Shown one piece after another: positions 1 to 8,180 of a DNA stretch of 64,000 nucleotides. The DNA comes from Candidatus Methylacidiphilales bacterium. Lineage in GTDB: Bacteria > Verrucomicrobiota > Verrucomicrobiia > Methylacidiphilales > JAAUTS01. The stretch covers positions 1-64,000 of the forward strand of contig JAQTNW010000013.1 in the NCBI GenBank assembly GCA_028713655.1. Direction: 5' to 3'. The position numbers and the translations under genes are program-made. The notes under the pieces were generated by a model, which was not told the origin of the DNA, did no database searches, and saw nothing but the letters and a program-made list of their open reading frames with translations. Within the stretch, counting starts at the first letter, position 1; each line of letters opens with the position of its first letter.

Positions 1-2
1 TC

Positions 3-458
3 TATGAACAGGGCCGGGAGAGCCTGGTGCAGTGGCGCAGCCGGATGGCGGGATTTATTTTTCAATCGTATCATCTCATGCCTGAGCTCAACATTCTGGA
101 GAACGTGCTGTTGCCGGCCTGGTTTTTAGGAATGGACCAGCGGGGGCGGGCCGAGGAATTGATCGAACTGGTGGGGTTGAAGGAGCGGCTCCTGCACCGT
201 CCGGGCGAGCTTTCGGGCGGGGAACAGCAGCGGGTGGCGATTGCGCGCGCTCTGATCAATGATCCGGCCCTCATCCTGGCGGATGAACCGACGGGCAATC
301 TGGATGCGGAGAACAGCGCCTCCGTTCTGAATTTGCTGCTTGATTTGGCGGCCAAAAAACAGAAGGCTCTTATTCTTGTGACCCACGATGAATCGATTGC
401 GGACCGCATGGCGACGCGCTATCGTCTTACGGAGGGCAAATTGGAATTATTAAGATGA
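3..458 (+). CDS. lolD: LolD-type ABC transporter ATP-binding protein, 5'-truncated by window edge
   Basis: ATPase subunit of an inner-membrane ABC system; it reads most like LolD, which with LolC/E releases lipoproteins from the inner membrane. The frame is open from base 3 and the Walker A region lies off the edge, leaving about 151 residues. Visible are a Q-loop ([10 protein letters not shown]), the ABC signature LSGGEQQR, Walker B ([12 protein letters not shown]) and the H-loop (VTHD). The stop overlaps the next start as ATGA, so translation with ilvE is probably coupled. A MacB-class exporter ATPase is the main alternative, since the permease is not in view. Confidence 0.85.
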   Translation, partial: YEQGRESLVQWRSRMAGFIFQSYHLMPELNILENVLLPAWFLGMDQRGRAEELIELVGLKERLLHRPGELSGGEQQRVAIARALINDPALILADEPTGNLDAENSASVLNLLLDLAAKKQKALILVTHDESIADRMATRYRLTEGKLELLR

Positions 459-1327
459 AAATCTATATCGACGGCAAATTTTACGGCAAGGAAGACGCCA
501 AGATTTCGGTGTTTGACCACGGGCTGCTCTACGGAGACGGTATTTTTGAGGGCATCCGCGCCTACAACGGGCGTGTCTTCATGCTCGAGGAGCATATCGA
601 CAGGCTTTACGACTCGGCCAAGGCGATTTTGCTGGAGATCCCCATCTCGAAAAAGGAGATGACGGAGGCGCTGCTGGAGACCTGCCGCCAGAACAACCTC
701 AAGGAGTGTTATATCCGCCTTGTGGTAACGCGAGGCACGGGGAACCTTGGCTTGTCGCCAGACCGTTGTGAGCGTCCGACGATCTTCATCATTGCGGCCT
801 CTCTGGAATTGTACCCCGAGAATTTTTACAAGGAAGGGCTTGCGGTCGTGACCGCCTCGACCCAGCGCACCAGCCCGGCTGCGTTGAACCCGGCCGTGAA
901 GTCGCTGAACTATCTGAACAATGTCATGGCAAAGCTCGAAGGCAAACTGGCCGGCGTGCATGAGGTGATCATGCTCAATTCCGAAGGCCTGGTTGCAGAG
1001 TGCTCGGGCGACAATATTTTTGCCATCAAGAATGGACGCATGACAACCCCGCCGATTTACATGGGAGCGCTGGGCGGCATCACGCGCATGGCGCTGTTCA
1101 AGCTGGCGAAGGAATTGGGCGTTGAATTGCATGAAGTTCCCATGACGCGCTACGACCTGTTCGTGGCGGACGAAATTTTCCTGACAGGAACCGGCGCGGA
1201 GGTCATTCCCGTGGTGAAGGTGGATGGCCGCACGATCGGCGAGGGGAGTGTGGGCGCCTGGACCCGGAAATTTATGGGCGCCTACCACGATTTGACCCGG
1301 CGCTCGGGTACGCCTATATTCCCCTAG
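455..1327 (+). CDS. ilvE: Branched-chain amino acid aminotransferase (PLP fold type IV)
   Basis: Transfers amino groups between branched-chain 2-oxo acids and glutamate, the last step of Leu/Ile/Val synthesis. The 290-residue length is normal for fold-type IV transaminases. The N-terminus has the family pattern SVFDHGLLYGDGIFEGIRAY, the PLP lysine is K149 in NPAVKSLNYLNN, and the phosphate-binding region ends in FLTGTGAEVIPV. The start ATG overlaps the stop of the ABC ATPase. D-amino-acid transaminase and aminodeoxychorismate lyase share the fold, but the LNPAVKSLNYLNN stretch favours IlvE. The TAG stop forms the first bases of a long inverted repeat. Confidence 0.9.
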   Translation: MKIYIDGKFYGKEDAKISVFDHGLLYGDGIFEGIRAYNGRVFMLEEHIDRLYDSAKAILLEIPISKKEMTEALLETCRQNNLKECYIRLVVTRGTGNLGLSPDRCERPTIFIIAASLELYPENFYKEGLAVVTASTQRTSPAALNPAVKSLNYLNNVMAKLEGKLAGVHEVIMLNSEGLVAECSGDNIFAIKNGRMTTPPIYMGALGGITRMALFKLAKELGVELHEVPMTRYDLFVADEIFLTGTGAEVIPVVKVDGRTIGEGSVGAWTRKFMGAYHDLTRRSGTPIFP

Positions 1328-1572
1328 CCTGCATGTCTCAGTTTTTTGAGAAACTGCGGTTGGCATTTCTTGTCCGCGGTAACAAGGAAGGCCCCGGGAA
1401 CATGCAGGCTATGGCAAAACCGCCTCAAAATACGGAGTTTATGGTTCAAAAGGAAATTCCTGTTCAGGCGGTTTTGCTTTTAACCCGGATACTGGATTGC
1501 CTTCCTGCTGCCCGGCCTTTCGGCATGGATACTCTGTGGGGCTTTTCAGAAGCGGGTGAGGTATCCGGGTTA
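1326..1572. repeat. Modular inverted-repeat element, copy 1 (modules A+B+C)
   Basis: Three nested-free inverted repeats lie end to end. Module A (1326-1410) has arms AGCCTGCATGT and ACATGCAGGCT. Module B (1414-1476) has arms GCAAAACCGCCT and AGGCGGTTTTGC. Module C (1481-1572) has arms AACCCGGATAC and GTATCCGGGTT. Loops are about 40-70 bases and are not conserved. The element starts inside the ilvE stop codon and ends 14 bases before the mcsA-like start. Related copies lie at 7865 and 31092. An open frame running through it looks like chance. Confidence 0.85.
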
Positions 1573-1586
1573 GGCGGGTAAGTCTC

Positions 1587-2066
1587 ATGATTTGCGAAAA
1601 ATGCCAGACGAGGGAAGCCACTGTTTTTCTGACCCAGTTCATTGATGGGCAGATGCATAAGGTGGATCTATGCGAAAAATGCGCCAAGGAAATGGGCGTG
1701 ACGCATTCAGCGGGCTTTTCACTGGCTGATCTGCTGCTCAAAGACAGTGCCGGGAAAGCCGATGAGCCGGGAGACCTTACCGCCTGTCCGAGTTGCGGGT
1801 TTACCCAGCAGCAACTCGTGAAAACCGGACGCCTCGGCTGCCCGGTCTGTTATGAGACATTCGAGAATGTGGTGCAAAACGCCCTCCGTGACATGCAACG
1901 CAGCACCCGGCATACGGGCAAGGTGCCGCAGCGCCTTGTGGCGGAAATGAACCTGGTCCGGCAGCGCGGCCTGCTGGAAAAAGCGCTGGGCGAGGCGATT
2001 CGTTCCGAGCGCTATGAGGAAGCCTCCAAACTCCGGGACGAACTGAAAGCGCTTGCAAGAAGTTAA
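1587..2066 (+). CDS. mcsA: McsA-like zinc-finger protein with UVR motif
   Basis: In Firmicutes, McsA is a zinc-binding activator of the arginine kinase McsB and a partner of the CtsR/ClpC stress system. This 159-residue protein has four CxxC pairs at residues 3/6, 29/32, 67/70 and 85/88, then a C-terminal UVR-like helix pair (EEASKLRDELKAL). Length and order match McsA. No mcsB, ctsR or clpC lies next to it, so its partner cannot be read from context. The ATG at 1587 comes 14 bases after the upstream repeat element. An unrelated UVR-domain adaptor is the alternative. Confidence 0.75.
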   Translation: MICEKCQTREATVFLTQFIDGQMHKVDLCEKCAKEMGVTHSAGFSLADLLLKDSAGKADEPGDLTACPSCGFTQQQLVKTGRLGCPVCYETFENVVQNALRDMQRSTRHTGKVPQRLVAEMNLVRQRGLLEKALGEAIRSERYEEASKLRDELKALARS

Positions 2067-2094
2067 ATAAATCAACTTTAAAAGTTGATTTATT
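2066..2094. repeat. Perfect 29-bp palindrome between mcsA-like gene and serine hydrolase
   Basis: Arms AATAAATCAACTTT and AAAGTTGATTTATT pair over 14 bases around one central A. The first base is the last base of the mcsA-like stop, and the palindrome ends three bases before the next ATG. It has no T-run on either side, so it is not a classic terminator. Its AT-rich sequence differs from the GC-rich surroundings. It could be an operator or an insertion footprint. Confidence 0.7.
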
Positions 2095-2097
2095 CAT

Positions 2098-3255
2098 ATG
2101 GACATTCAAATCTTAAAACCGGCTAGAAAAGGCATTGGACTACGTGATTCGTCTGCCCGCTTCTCTCTGCTGCCGACTTTCCTTCTAGCTTATCTGCTTT
2201 ATTCTGGCGTTATGACTGTCCACGCAGACGGGGTGGACGATCTGATTGCCAGGCGAATGTGTGAACGGAAAATTACCGGCTTGTCGCTCGCGGTCATCGA
2301 GGATGGAAAGATTTCCAAAGTGCAATGTTATGGCTTTACGGATCAGAGCGGTAAGAGCACGGTGACACCTGCGACGCTCTTTCAAGCAGGTTCAATCAGC
2401 AAGCCTGTAGCTGCCACTGCGGCGCTCCATTTGGTTGAGCAGGGGCGCTTGTCCTTGGATGCAGATGTCAACACACAGTTATGCACCTGGAAAGTTCCGG
2501 AGAATGGTTTCACGAAAGAGAAGCCTGTGACCTTGAGGTGCATTCTTAGCCACAGCGCCGGGCTGACTGTTCACGGTTTCCCTGGTTATGCTGTCGATAG
2601 CATCGTCCCGAGCCTTGTGCAGGTCCTTGATGGTGCAAAGCCCGCAAATTCACCCGCAATTCGTGTGGATATTGTTCCCGGCAGCAAAGAACGATATTCG
2701 GGTGGCGGCTACACCGTGATGCAGCAGATGATGATCGATGTCACGCGGCAACCGTTTCCGAAATTCATGCACGACACTGTGCTGAAACAGTTCGGAATGA
2801 CGAACAGCACTTACGAGCAACCGTTGTCACAGGAGTTGGCATCGAAGACCGCGACTGGCTATTACGACAATGGCAAAGCGGTGCAGGGTCGCTGGCACAT
2901 CTATCCGGAGATGGCTGCGGCCGGCCTGTGGACGACCGCTGCCGATCTGGCGCGTTTTGTGATCGGTATTCAAAAAGCCGCGACAGGGGAATCCAATCCC
3001 GTCATTTCCAAAGACATGGCCCGACAGATGTTGACGAGACAAAAAGATAATGCGGGTCTCGGTGTATTTCTTCGCGGTGAAGGAAAGGGCCTGCTATTTT
3101 TTCACAGCGGTCGAGACGAAGGTTTCGATGCTGCAATAGAGGCGTTTGCCAATACGGGGCAAGGCGCGGTGATCATGATTAATGCGAACGATGACTCGGG
3201 AGTATGCAATGAAATCATCGAGGCTATTGCCAAGGAGTATCATTGGCAGAGATAA
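2098..3255 (+). CDS. Secreted serine hydrolase of the beta-lactamase (class C/PBP) family
   Basis: Member of the serine beta-lactamase/D-peptidase/esterase fold; the substrate cannot be told. A hydrophobic segment at about residues 23-42 ending near VHADG suggests export. The SxxK nucleophile motif is S99-I-S-K102 (QAGSISKPVAAT), a tyrosine motif follows at Y200 (ERYSGGGYTV), and a C-terminal HSGRDEGF is the HxG-like third motif. At 385 residues it has the usual length. The start at 2098 lies right after a perfect palindrome and has no clear ribosome site, so a later start before the signal segment is possible. It could be an esterase rather than a lactamase. Confidence 0.8.
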   Translation: MDIQILKPARKGIGLRDSSARFSLLPTFLLAYLLYSGVMTVHADGVDDLIARRMCERKITGLSLAVIEDGKISKVQCYGFTDQSGKSTVTPATLFQAGSISKPVAATAALHLVEQGRLSLDADVNTQLCTWKVPENGFTKEKPVTLRCILSHSAGLTVHGFPGYAVDSIVPSLVQVLDGAKPANSPAIRVDIVPGSKERYSGGGYTVMQQMMIDVTRQPFPKFMHDTVLKQFGMTNSTYEQPLSQELASKTATGYYDNGKAVQGRWHIYPEMAAAGLWTTAADLARFVIGIQKAATGESNPVISKDMARQMLTRQKDNAGLGVFLRGEGKGLLFFHSGRDEGFDAAIEAFANTGQGAVIMINANDDSGVCNEIIEAIAKEYHWQR

Positions 3256-3403
3256 GCGGGCTCAACCCCCAGCTCTGTGAGGCTTAAAATAAGCGGCATC
3301 TGCGTGATTCTGCCGTCCCTGATATAGTGCGCCGTGATTTTCGCGGTTGAAAATGCATCCTTTGCGTTCCTTTGCGGACTTCTTGTAACAAGGTATTTGG
3401 ACC

Positions 3404-5170
3404 TTACGCCTTTGCTTCACTGAACTGCAGGTTGTGCAGTTCGCTGTAAAGCCCCTTGCGCGCGATCAACTCATCATGCCTGCCCTGCTCGATGATCTTT
3501 CCCGACTTCATGACCAGGATGCGGTCGGCGTTGACAACCGTGGAAAGCCGGTGCGCGATCACGATGGAAGTGCGGTTTTTCATCAGGCGTTCCAACGCTT
3601 CCTGGATCAGCCGCTCCGATTGCGTGTCCAGCGCTGAAGTGGCTTCGTCGAGGATTAAAATTTTCGGATCCTTGAGTATGACCCGCGCGATGGCGATGCG
3701 CTGGCGTTGCCCGCCCGAAAGCTGCACGCCGCGCTCGCCGATTTCGCTGTCATATCCCCGTTGCAGATTTCGGATGAACTCGTGCGCGTTGGCCGCCTCG
3801 GCGGCGCGAAGCATGTCTTCATTGGACGCATCCGGACGCCCGTACTTGATGTTGTCGGCAATGGAGCCTCCGAACAAAATATTGTCCTGCATGACGATCC
3901 CGATCTGACGCCTGAGCGATTGAACGTTGAACTCCTGGATGTTTCTTCCGTCCACGAGGATGCGGCCTGAGCTGGGTTCGTAAAAGCGCGCCAGCAGGGT
4001 AATCACCGTGCTTTTGCCGGCGCCGCTGGGGCCCACCAACGCCACCATTTCCCCGGGATCCACCTTGAAATCGACTTCGTGCAAGGTCGCCTGTCCGGTC
4101 CGGTAGGCAAACGAGACATTTTCAAACCGGACAAATCCTGTCAACGTCGGCAGCGTCGGCAGGGTGTCGTTTTCTGGAACGTGTGGCTGCGTGTCGAGCA
4201 CGGCGAAGATTTTTTCCAAGGCTGTGACGGCGCGCTGGATCATGGCATTGGCATCGACCGTCCGGGTGATGGGGGCATAGAGCATGCCGAGGTAAAAATT
4301 AAAAGCGGCCAGTTGGCCGATGGTGAAACCGTTTTCCTTCGTGAGAATCAGCCAGGCGCCATAACCCAGAACCAGGAGCGAGCCGACGCCGCTGATCACC
4401 TCGGCGCCGACGCTTAACAAGGTATTCCGCCAAACCAGGCGGTTGAAGTTGCTGTAATCGCTTTCAATCCCGCCGCGAAAAGTCTCGGTTTCAATTTCCT
4501 CCGCTGTGAACGCCTTGATCAGCCGCGTGCTGGAAATCCGTTCATGGAGGAAGCCGATTACCCGGTCCCAGTTTCTGCGGTGCATCCGGCTTTCGACGCG
4601 CAGGCGCCGACGATGCCAAAGGTAATTGAATAAAAAGAAGGGTAGTACGGTATAGGTCATGAGGGCCAGCTTCCAATTTGCATACAGAAGCACGACTAAA
4701 ACCCCCAGAACGGTCACCAGATCCCCGATCAAATTGATGGAAGCGCCCGCGACGAGATTGTAAACGGCGCCGGTGTCTTCGCTGATGCGGGAAACGATCC
4801 TGCCGGTTTGGCGGCCTTCATAAAACTTGAGCGAAAGCTTCTGGAGGTGCGCAAAAATGCCGACCCGCATGTCGCAGACCACCCGCATGGCGCTGCTTTG
4901 GAGAAGGTAGTTGCGGGCGAGTAGAATTCCAGCGCGCAGCAGAACGACAAAAAGAAAGAGCCCCAAAAACCAGAGCGAGTGGCGCCAGGCGCCGCCTGTG
5001 GCGGCGGCATCAATGATTTTGCCGATCAACCAGGGTTTGGCCAATTCCAAGGCGGATACCGCGAGGAGCAGGATTAATATAGCCGACAATTTTCCGGCGT
5101 AGGGCCGGAGGTAGGCATAAAAACGAACCAGAGTGCTCCAGGCATCACCGGTCGATCGGCGTTGACTCAT
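3404..5170 (-). CDS. MsbA-like ABC exporter (fused membrane and ATPase domains)
   Basis: Half-size exporter of the ABCB type, probably a homodimer that flips lipids or drugs across the inner membrane. Residues about 1-310 hold six membrane helices in the ABC_membrane pattern. The ATPase follows with Walker A (LVGPSGAGKST), Q-loop (QDNILFGGSI), signature LSGGQRQRIAIAR and Walker B (ILILDEATSALD), with the H-loop in VIAHRLST. The 588-residue length equals MsbA. No lipid A gene is nearby, so lipid flipping remains a family guess. It stands alone, convergent with the serine hydrolase. Confidence 0.88.
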   Translation of the reverse strand: MSQRRSTGDAWSTLVRFYAYLRPYAGKLSAILILLLAVSALELAKPWLIGKIIDAAATGGAWRHSLWFLGLFLFVVLLRAGILLARNYLLQSSAMRVVCDMRVGIFAHLQKLSLKFYEGRQTGRIVSRISEDTGAVYNLVAGASINLIGDLVTVLGVLVVLLYANWKLALMTYTVLPFFLFNYLWHRRRLRVESRMHRRNWDRVIGFLHERISSTRLIKAFTAEEIETETFRGGIESDYSNFNRLVWRNTLLSVGAEVISGVGSLLVLGYGAWLILTKENGFTIGQLAAFNFYLGMLYAPITRTVDANAMIQRAVTALEKIFAVLDTQPHVPENDTLPTLPTLTGFVRFENVSFAYRTGQATLHEVDFKVDPGEMVALVGPSGAGKSTVITLLARFYEPSSGRILVDGRNIQEFNVQSLRRQIGIVMQDNILFGGSIADNIKYGRPDASNEDMLRAAEAANAHEFIRNLQRGYDSEIGERGVQLSGGQRQRIAIARVILKDPKILILDEATSALDTQSERLIQEALERLMKNRTSIVIAHRLSTVVNADRILVMKSGKIIEQGRHDELIARKGLYSELHNLQFSEAKA

Positions 5171-5272
5171 GGGTGTGCGTATCTGAACAGAATATTTCCG
5201 AAACTCAATGGAAATCAGAAATGGGGGATGATTTCACGCCGGGCGCTTATCCCCACATCGGCTGTACACTCG

Positions 5273-5530
5273 TTATTTACGGCGCTTTGCCGGGGAGCTT
5301 TTCTTCTTGTCTGTCGGGGGATTGGCTTTTCTGAGGCCCGCATAGAATTTCTTGGCCGCAACCAGCGCTTTCGCCTTTCCGCCGTGTTTTCTGTCGGAAA
5401 AGAACTTGGAAAAGTGTTTTTTGCGGGCCGTCAGGCGGACATAGAATCCGTGGTTGTGTTTTTCGGGTTGATCAATGCGGCTGACACCGCGGATGCCCAG
5501 TTTGCGACGACGTTTCTTGGTCTTGCTCAT
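5273..5530 (-). CDS. Small basic AP2-like DNA-binding protein
   Basis: An 85-residue, very basic protein. The middle (GIRGVSRIDQPEKHNHGFYV through ALVAAKKFY) follows the AP2/ERF layout: a GVSR strand start, a strand ending in VRL, a K-F-F strand and an AL-AAxxxY helix. AP2-like domains occur in plant transcription factors and, in bacteria, in homing nucleases and small stand-alone proteins. Here only the domain plus lysine-rich tails is present. It probably binds DNA; target and role are unknown. It lies between the exporter and the tRNA repeat cluster and has its own ATG. Confidence 0.6.
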   Translation of the reverse strand: MSKTKKRRRKLGIRGVSRIDQPEKHNHGFYVRLTARKKHFSKFFSDRKHGGKAKALVAAKKFYAGLRKANPPTDKKKSSPAKRRK

Positions 5531-5701
5531 GAGGTGTTATACTGCTCATTTCCGTTATTTGGTCAACGATAGACTTGCGTACTTGCTAACATGCACGAGC
5601 TGCGGAATTTTCAGGATTTTCCAGCCAGTTGGGCACTGGTGTGGCAGTTATGAACAGTGCGCTGCTGAGGGCATTGTTGGTACCGCTGCTCGCGAGACAT
5701 G

Positions 5702-6098
5702 GCGGAAGGATGCTGGCGGATGATAGCATTCGCTGACGCGAACACGGACGAACTTCGTTCGAATCTTTGAGAGACTCGCGCTTTGCGCGGCACCGCTGAC
5801 GCGGTGTGGAGAGGATTGTCCATCCAGGCTTCGCCGGATGTAGCGGAAGGATGCTGGCGGATGATAGCATTCGCTGACGCGAACACGGCCAAACTTCGTT
5901 CGAATCTTTGAGAGACTCGCGCTTCGCGCGGCACCGCTGACGCGGTGTGGAGAGGATTGTCCATCCAGGCTTCGCCGGATGTAGCGGAAGGATGCTGGCG
6001 GATGATAGCATTCGCTGACGCGAACACGGCCAAACTTCGTTCGAATCTTTGAGAGACTCGCGCTTCGCGCGGCACCGCTGACGCGGTGTGGAGAGGAT
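5702..6098. repeat. 141-bp direct tandem repeat (2.8 copies) ending in the tRNA-Ser 3' end
   Basis: Units start at 5702, 5843 and 5984, each with GCGGAAGGATGCTGGCGG. Copies 1 and 2 differ at only about three positions; copy 3 breaks off inside the tRNA gene. Every unit contains GGTGTGGAGAGGATT, the acceptor and T-stem end of the neighbouring tRNA-Ser, so the array looks like repeated duplication of the tRNA 3' end with its flank. Because 141 is a multiple of three, false repetitive reading frames run through it. The rest of the gap (5531-5701) shows nothing recognisable. Confidence 0.9.
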
Positions 6099-6170
6099 TC
6101 GAACCTCCGGTAGGTTTTACCCTACAACGGTTTAGCAAACCGTCGCTTTAGACCACTCAGCCACCACACC
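6084..6170 (-). tRNA. tRNA-Ser (anticodon GCU)
   Basis: Read on the minus strand, the acceptor arms are GGTGTGG and CCACACC with discriminator G. The anticodon arm ACGGTTTGCTAAACCGT holds anticodon GCT, reading AGC/AGU. A variable arm of the class II type (GTAGGGTAAAACCTAC) and a T-arm GGAGGTTCGAATCCTCT complete the 87-base gene. No CCA is encoded. Its 3' part is repeated in the adjacent tandem array. Confidence 0.95.
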
Positions 6171-6242
6171 TAAAAAGTTGAGAGGAGAACAATAACGCCA
6201 GCCCCGGCATGGCAACAACAAGAAAATTGAACCCACCACCCC

Positions 6243-7775
6243 TTATTTCCGACGCATCAAGGCCACGTAGCGCGCTTGATCGCCTGAGGCCAGGCGCAGG
6301 ATCAATGTGGGCGCAGTTTCCGTGCGGCTTGTCAGGTCGTCATAGGCCTTGCGTGAAGGAACCGCTTCCCCGTTGATCTCCAAAATGAATTCCCCCGGAT
6401 TGATGGGCGAGGAAGGCAAAAAGCGGGAGGAATCGACGGCTGTGATAATCAATCTGCCTTGCTGCGGGTTATCCGCGGATGCCTTGGGAATTTCCATGAC
6501 GGTCAGCGCCTTCAACAGGCTTCCGCTTTCCACCTTTTGGGTCGATTGATGGTAATTGTTTATCCACTCTTCAACCAGATTGTTCAGGCTGCCGGGATGT
6601 TCGACCAGCACGGCTGAAAGCTTTATTTGGGCGCTTTTGCGCATCACTTCGACCGGCACCCGCGCCCCGATCGCCATGTGCGAGGCGAGCCGTCTCAGTT
6701 CGAGATGGCTGGAAACCGGGTTGTCGCCGAACCGGGTGATCAGATCCCCGGCTTGAATGCCTGCCTGTTGTGCCGGACTGTCCGGAAGTACGCCGGCAAC
6801 CAGAACGCCTTGCCCCGCCTTTATGCCAAGGGCGGAGGCCAGCAGGGGAGTGAGTTCCTGTCCTGTGACGCCCAAATAAGCGCGGCGCAATATGGGATTC
6901 CGTTTGAGTTGTTCCGAGACTGGACGCAGGATTTCTGCGGGTAGAACCGCGCATTTGGTTGAATAAAATCCGCCAAGATGATCCGTTTCGGCCACCATCC
7001 CCACCACGCCCGATTCAAGGCTCAACACCGGCCAGCCCGGCTCCACATCCGCACGGTTGCGGTCGAGAAAATAATATTCACCGTAAAAGCAGCCCTGCGC
7101 TCCCGGTTCGGTTTGCAGGCCTGTGCCGACCAGGGCGCCGAGCACGCGCGGGCCCTCGCGCAGGTCCATTCCGACGGGGAAAACAGGCTGCCCGAAATTG
7201 AGCGTGCTGTCGTAAGCCCAGCGGACGGGGCGGGTTTGTTTGCATGGGATCCGGATCAGGGCGATGTCTGTGGAGGCATCGACCCCCTCCAGTTCGGCGG
7301 GATAAATGCCGCCGTCCGCGGTTTCGACTATCCATGTATTAGAACCAATCAAGGTTTGAAAGCTGGTCAAAATCCCGCCGTTCTCGTCGATGAAAAATCC
7401 GCCGCCGGTAAAGCCGGGCTCAATCCCGTAGGCGGCGAATTTATCCAGCAGGACGCGGTTTGGATCGGGGTCTTTGCCGCTTTGATCCGGATAGGCCTGG
7501 ATCATGACAATGGATGGGAGAACCTCGGCCACCAGCGACTGGTAGCGCTGCGAGATCAGCCGCAGTGGATCATTCACACCGCCGAGCAGAAGAGGGTTGA
7601 GGCTGGGCTTGGGCGCCTCGCGCTCGGAGAGGAGGGTCCCGGGCTTGTGCTTTCTGCCGCTTAGGAGAACGCTTGAAGCCTTGAAATTCCCGGCCATATC
7701 CTCAAGGCCGGTGAGCCAGAAAAATCCGACTCCCGCGAGCAGCAGGAACACGCTTAAAAAAACCAGGCGCCTCAT
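6243..7775 (-). CDS. HtrA/DegP-like PDZ protein with degenerate protease active site
   Basis: Membrane-anchored periplasmic protein of the HtrA plan: N-terminal membrane segment (residues 4-22), trypsin-like domain (about 75-265), PDZ domain (about 293-390) and a second PDZ-like segment to residue 510. The catalytic histidine of TNxHV is Q140 in ILTSFQTLIG, and the PGNSGGPL serine loop has shrunk to EPGWPVL (residues 245-251), with no serine. Only the aspartate (D170 in STDIALIRI) remains. It is therefore probably not a protease; scaffold or peptide-sensing roles are possible. The frame is intact over 1.5 kb, which argues against a decaying gene. Confidence 0.8.
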   Translation of the reverse strand: MRRLVFLSVFLLLAGVGFFWLTGLEDMAGNFKASSVLLSGRKHKPGTLLSEREAPKPSLNPLLLGGVNDPLRLISQRYQSLVAEVLPSIVMIQAYPDQSGKDPDPNRVLLDKFAAYGIEPGFTGGGFFIDENGGILTSFQTLIGSNTWIVETADGGIYPAELEGVDASTDIALIRIPCKQTRPVRWAYDSTLNFGQPVFPVGMDLREGPRVLGALVGTGLQTEPGAQGCFYGEYYFLDRNRADVEPGWPVLSLESGVVGMVAETDHLGGFYSTKCAVLPAEILRPVSEQLKRNPILRRAYLGVTGQELTPLLASALGIKAGQGVLVAGVLPDSPAQQAGIQAGDLITRFGDNPVSSHLELRRLASHMAIGARVPVEVMRKSAQIKLSAVLVEHPGSLNNLVEEWINNYHQSTQKVESGSLLKALTVMEIPKASADNPQQGRLIITAVDSSRFLPSSPINPGEFILEINGEAVPSRKAYDDLTSRTETAPTLILRLASGDQARYVALMRRK

Positions 7776-7864
7776 GGTTTACAGGTCTAGGCCATGCGCA
7801 GCCGGGCCGCAAGCGGATAGAAACGCAGGGGGAACTCGTTCTTAGTTTCACATTCTTGGTTCTT

Positions 7865-8123
7865 AGCCTGCATATTTCATGCTCATTTTAATGTTCAACC
7901 TGTTAGCGCTGTGCTATTATTGTGGAAAGACACATGCCTAGCCTATGCAGGCTCTTGCAAAACCGCCTCAAAATAAGGCAGTTCCAATTCAAAAACCAAA
8001 AGCAAAATGTCAATTCAGGCGGTTTTGCTTATAACCCGGATGTCGCCGCACCCCTGTTTCCGCCACACTTTTGAGCAGGACAGTTTGCAGGGGTTTACAG
8101 AAGCGGGTGAAACATCCGGGTTA
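7865..8123. repeat. Modular inverted-repeat element, copy 2 (modules A+B+C)
   Basis: Module A (7865-7953) has arms AGCCTGCATA and TATGCAGGCT. Module B (7957-8028) has arms GCAAAACCGCCT and AGGCGGTTTTGC. Module C (8032-8123) has arms AACCCGGATGT and ACATCCGGGTT. It fills most of the 405-base gap between the divergent HtrA-like and lipoate-ligase genes, so unlike the other copies it does not follow a stop codon. Module A and C arms differ from copy 1 but remain paired. The bases before it (7776-7864) show no other feature. Confidence 0.85.
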
Positions 8124-8180
8124 GTGCTTCTCAAATTTCTTCGTGCCCTCCGGATTTATCATAGTTAGTATGATGATTTT

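Noticed and set aside
1333-1581. Plus-strand frame of 82 codons after ilvE
   Set aside because: It lies entirely within the inverted-repeat modules and has no ribosome site or similarity.
5702-6098. CRISPR array
   Set aside because: Units are 141 bp and directly adjacent with no variable spacers; no cas genes.
5586-6138. Long minus-strand frames with repeated peptides
   Set aside because: They arise because the 141-bp tandem unit is a multiple of three; they overlap tRNA-Ser and have no start signal.
6243-7775. Active DegP protease
   Set aside because: Catalytic His and Ser are replaced or deleted, so it is reported as a pseudoprotease.
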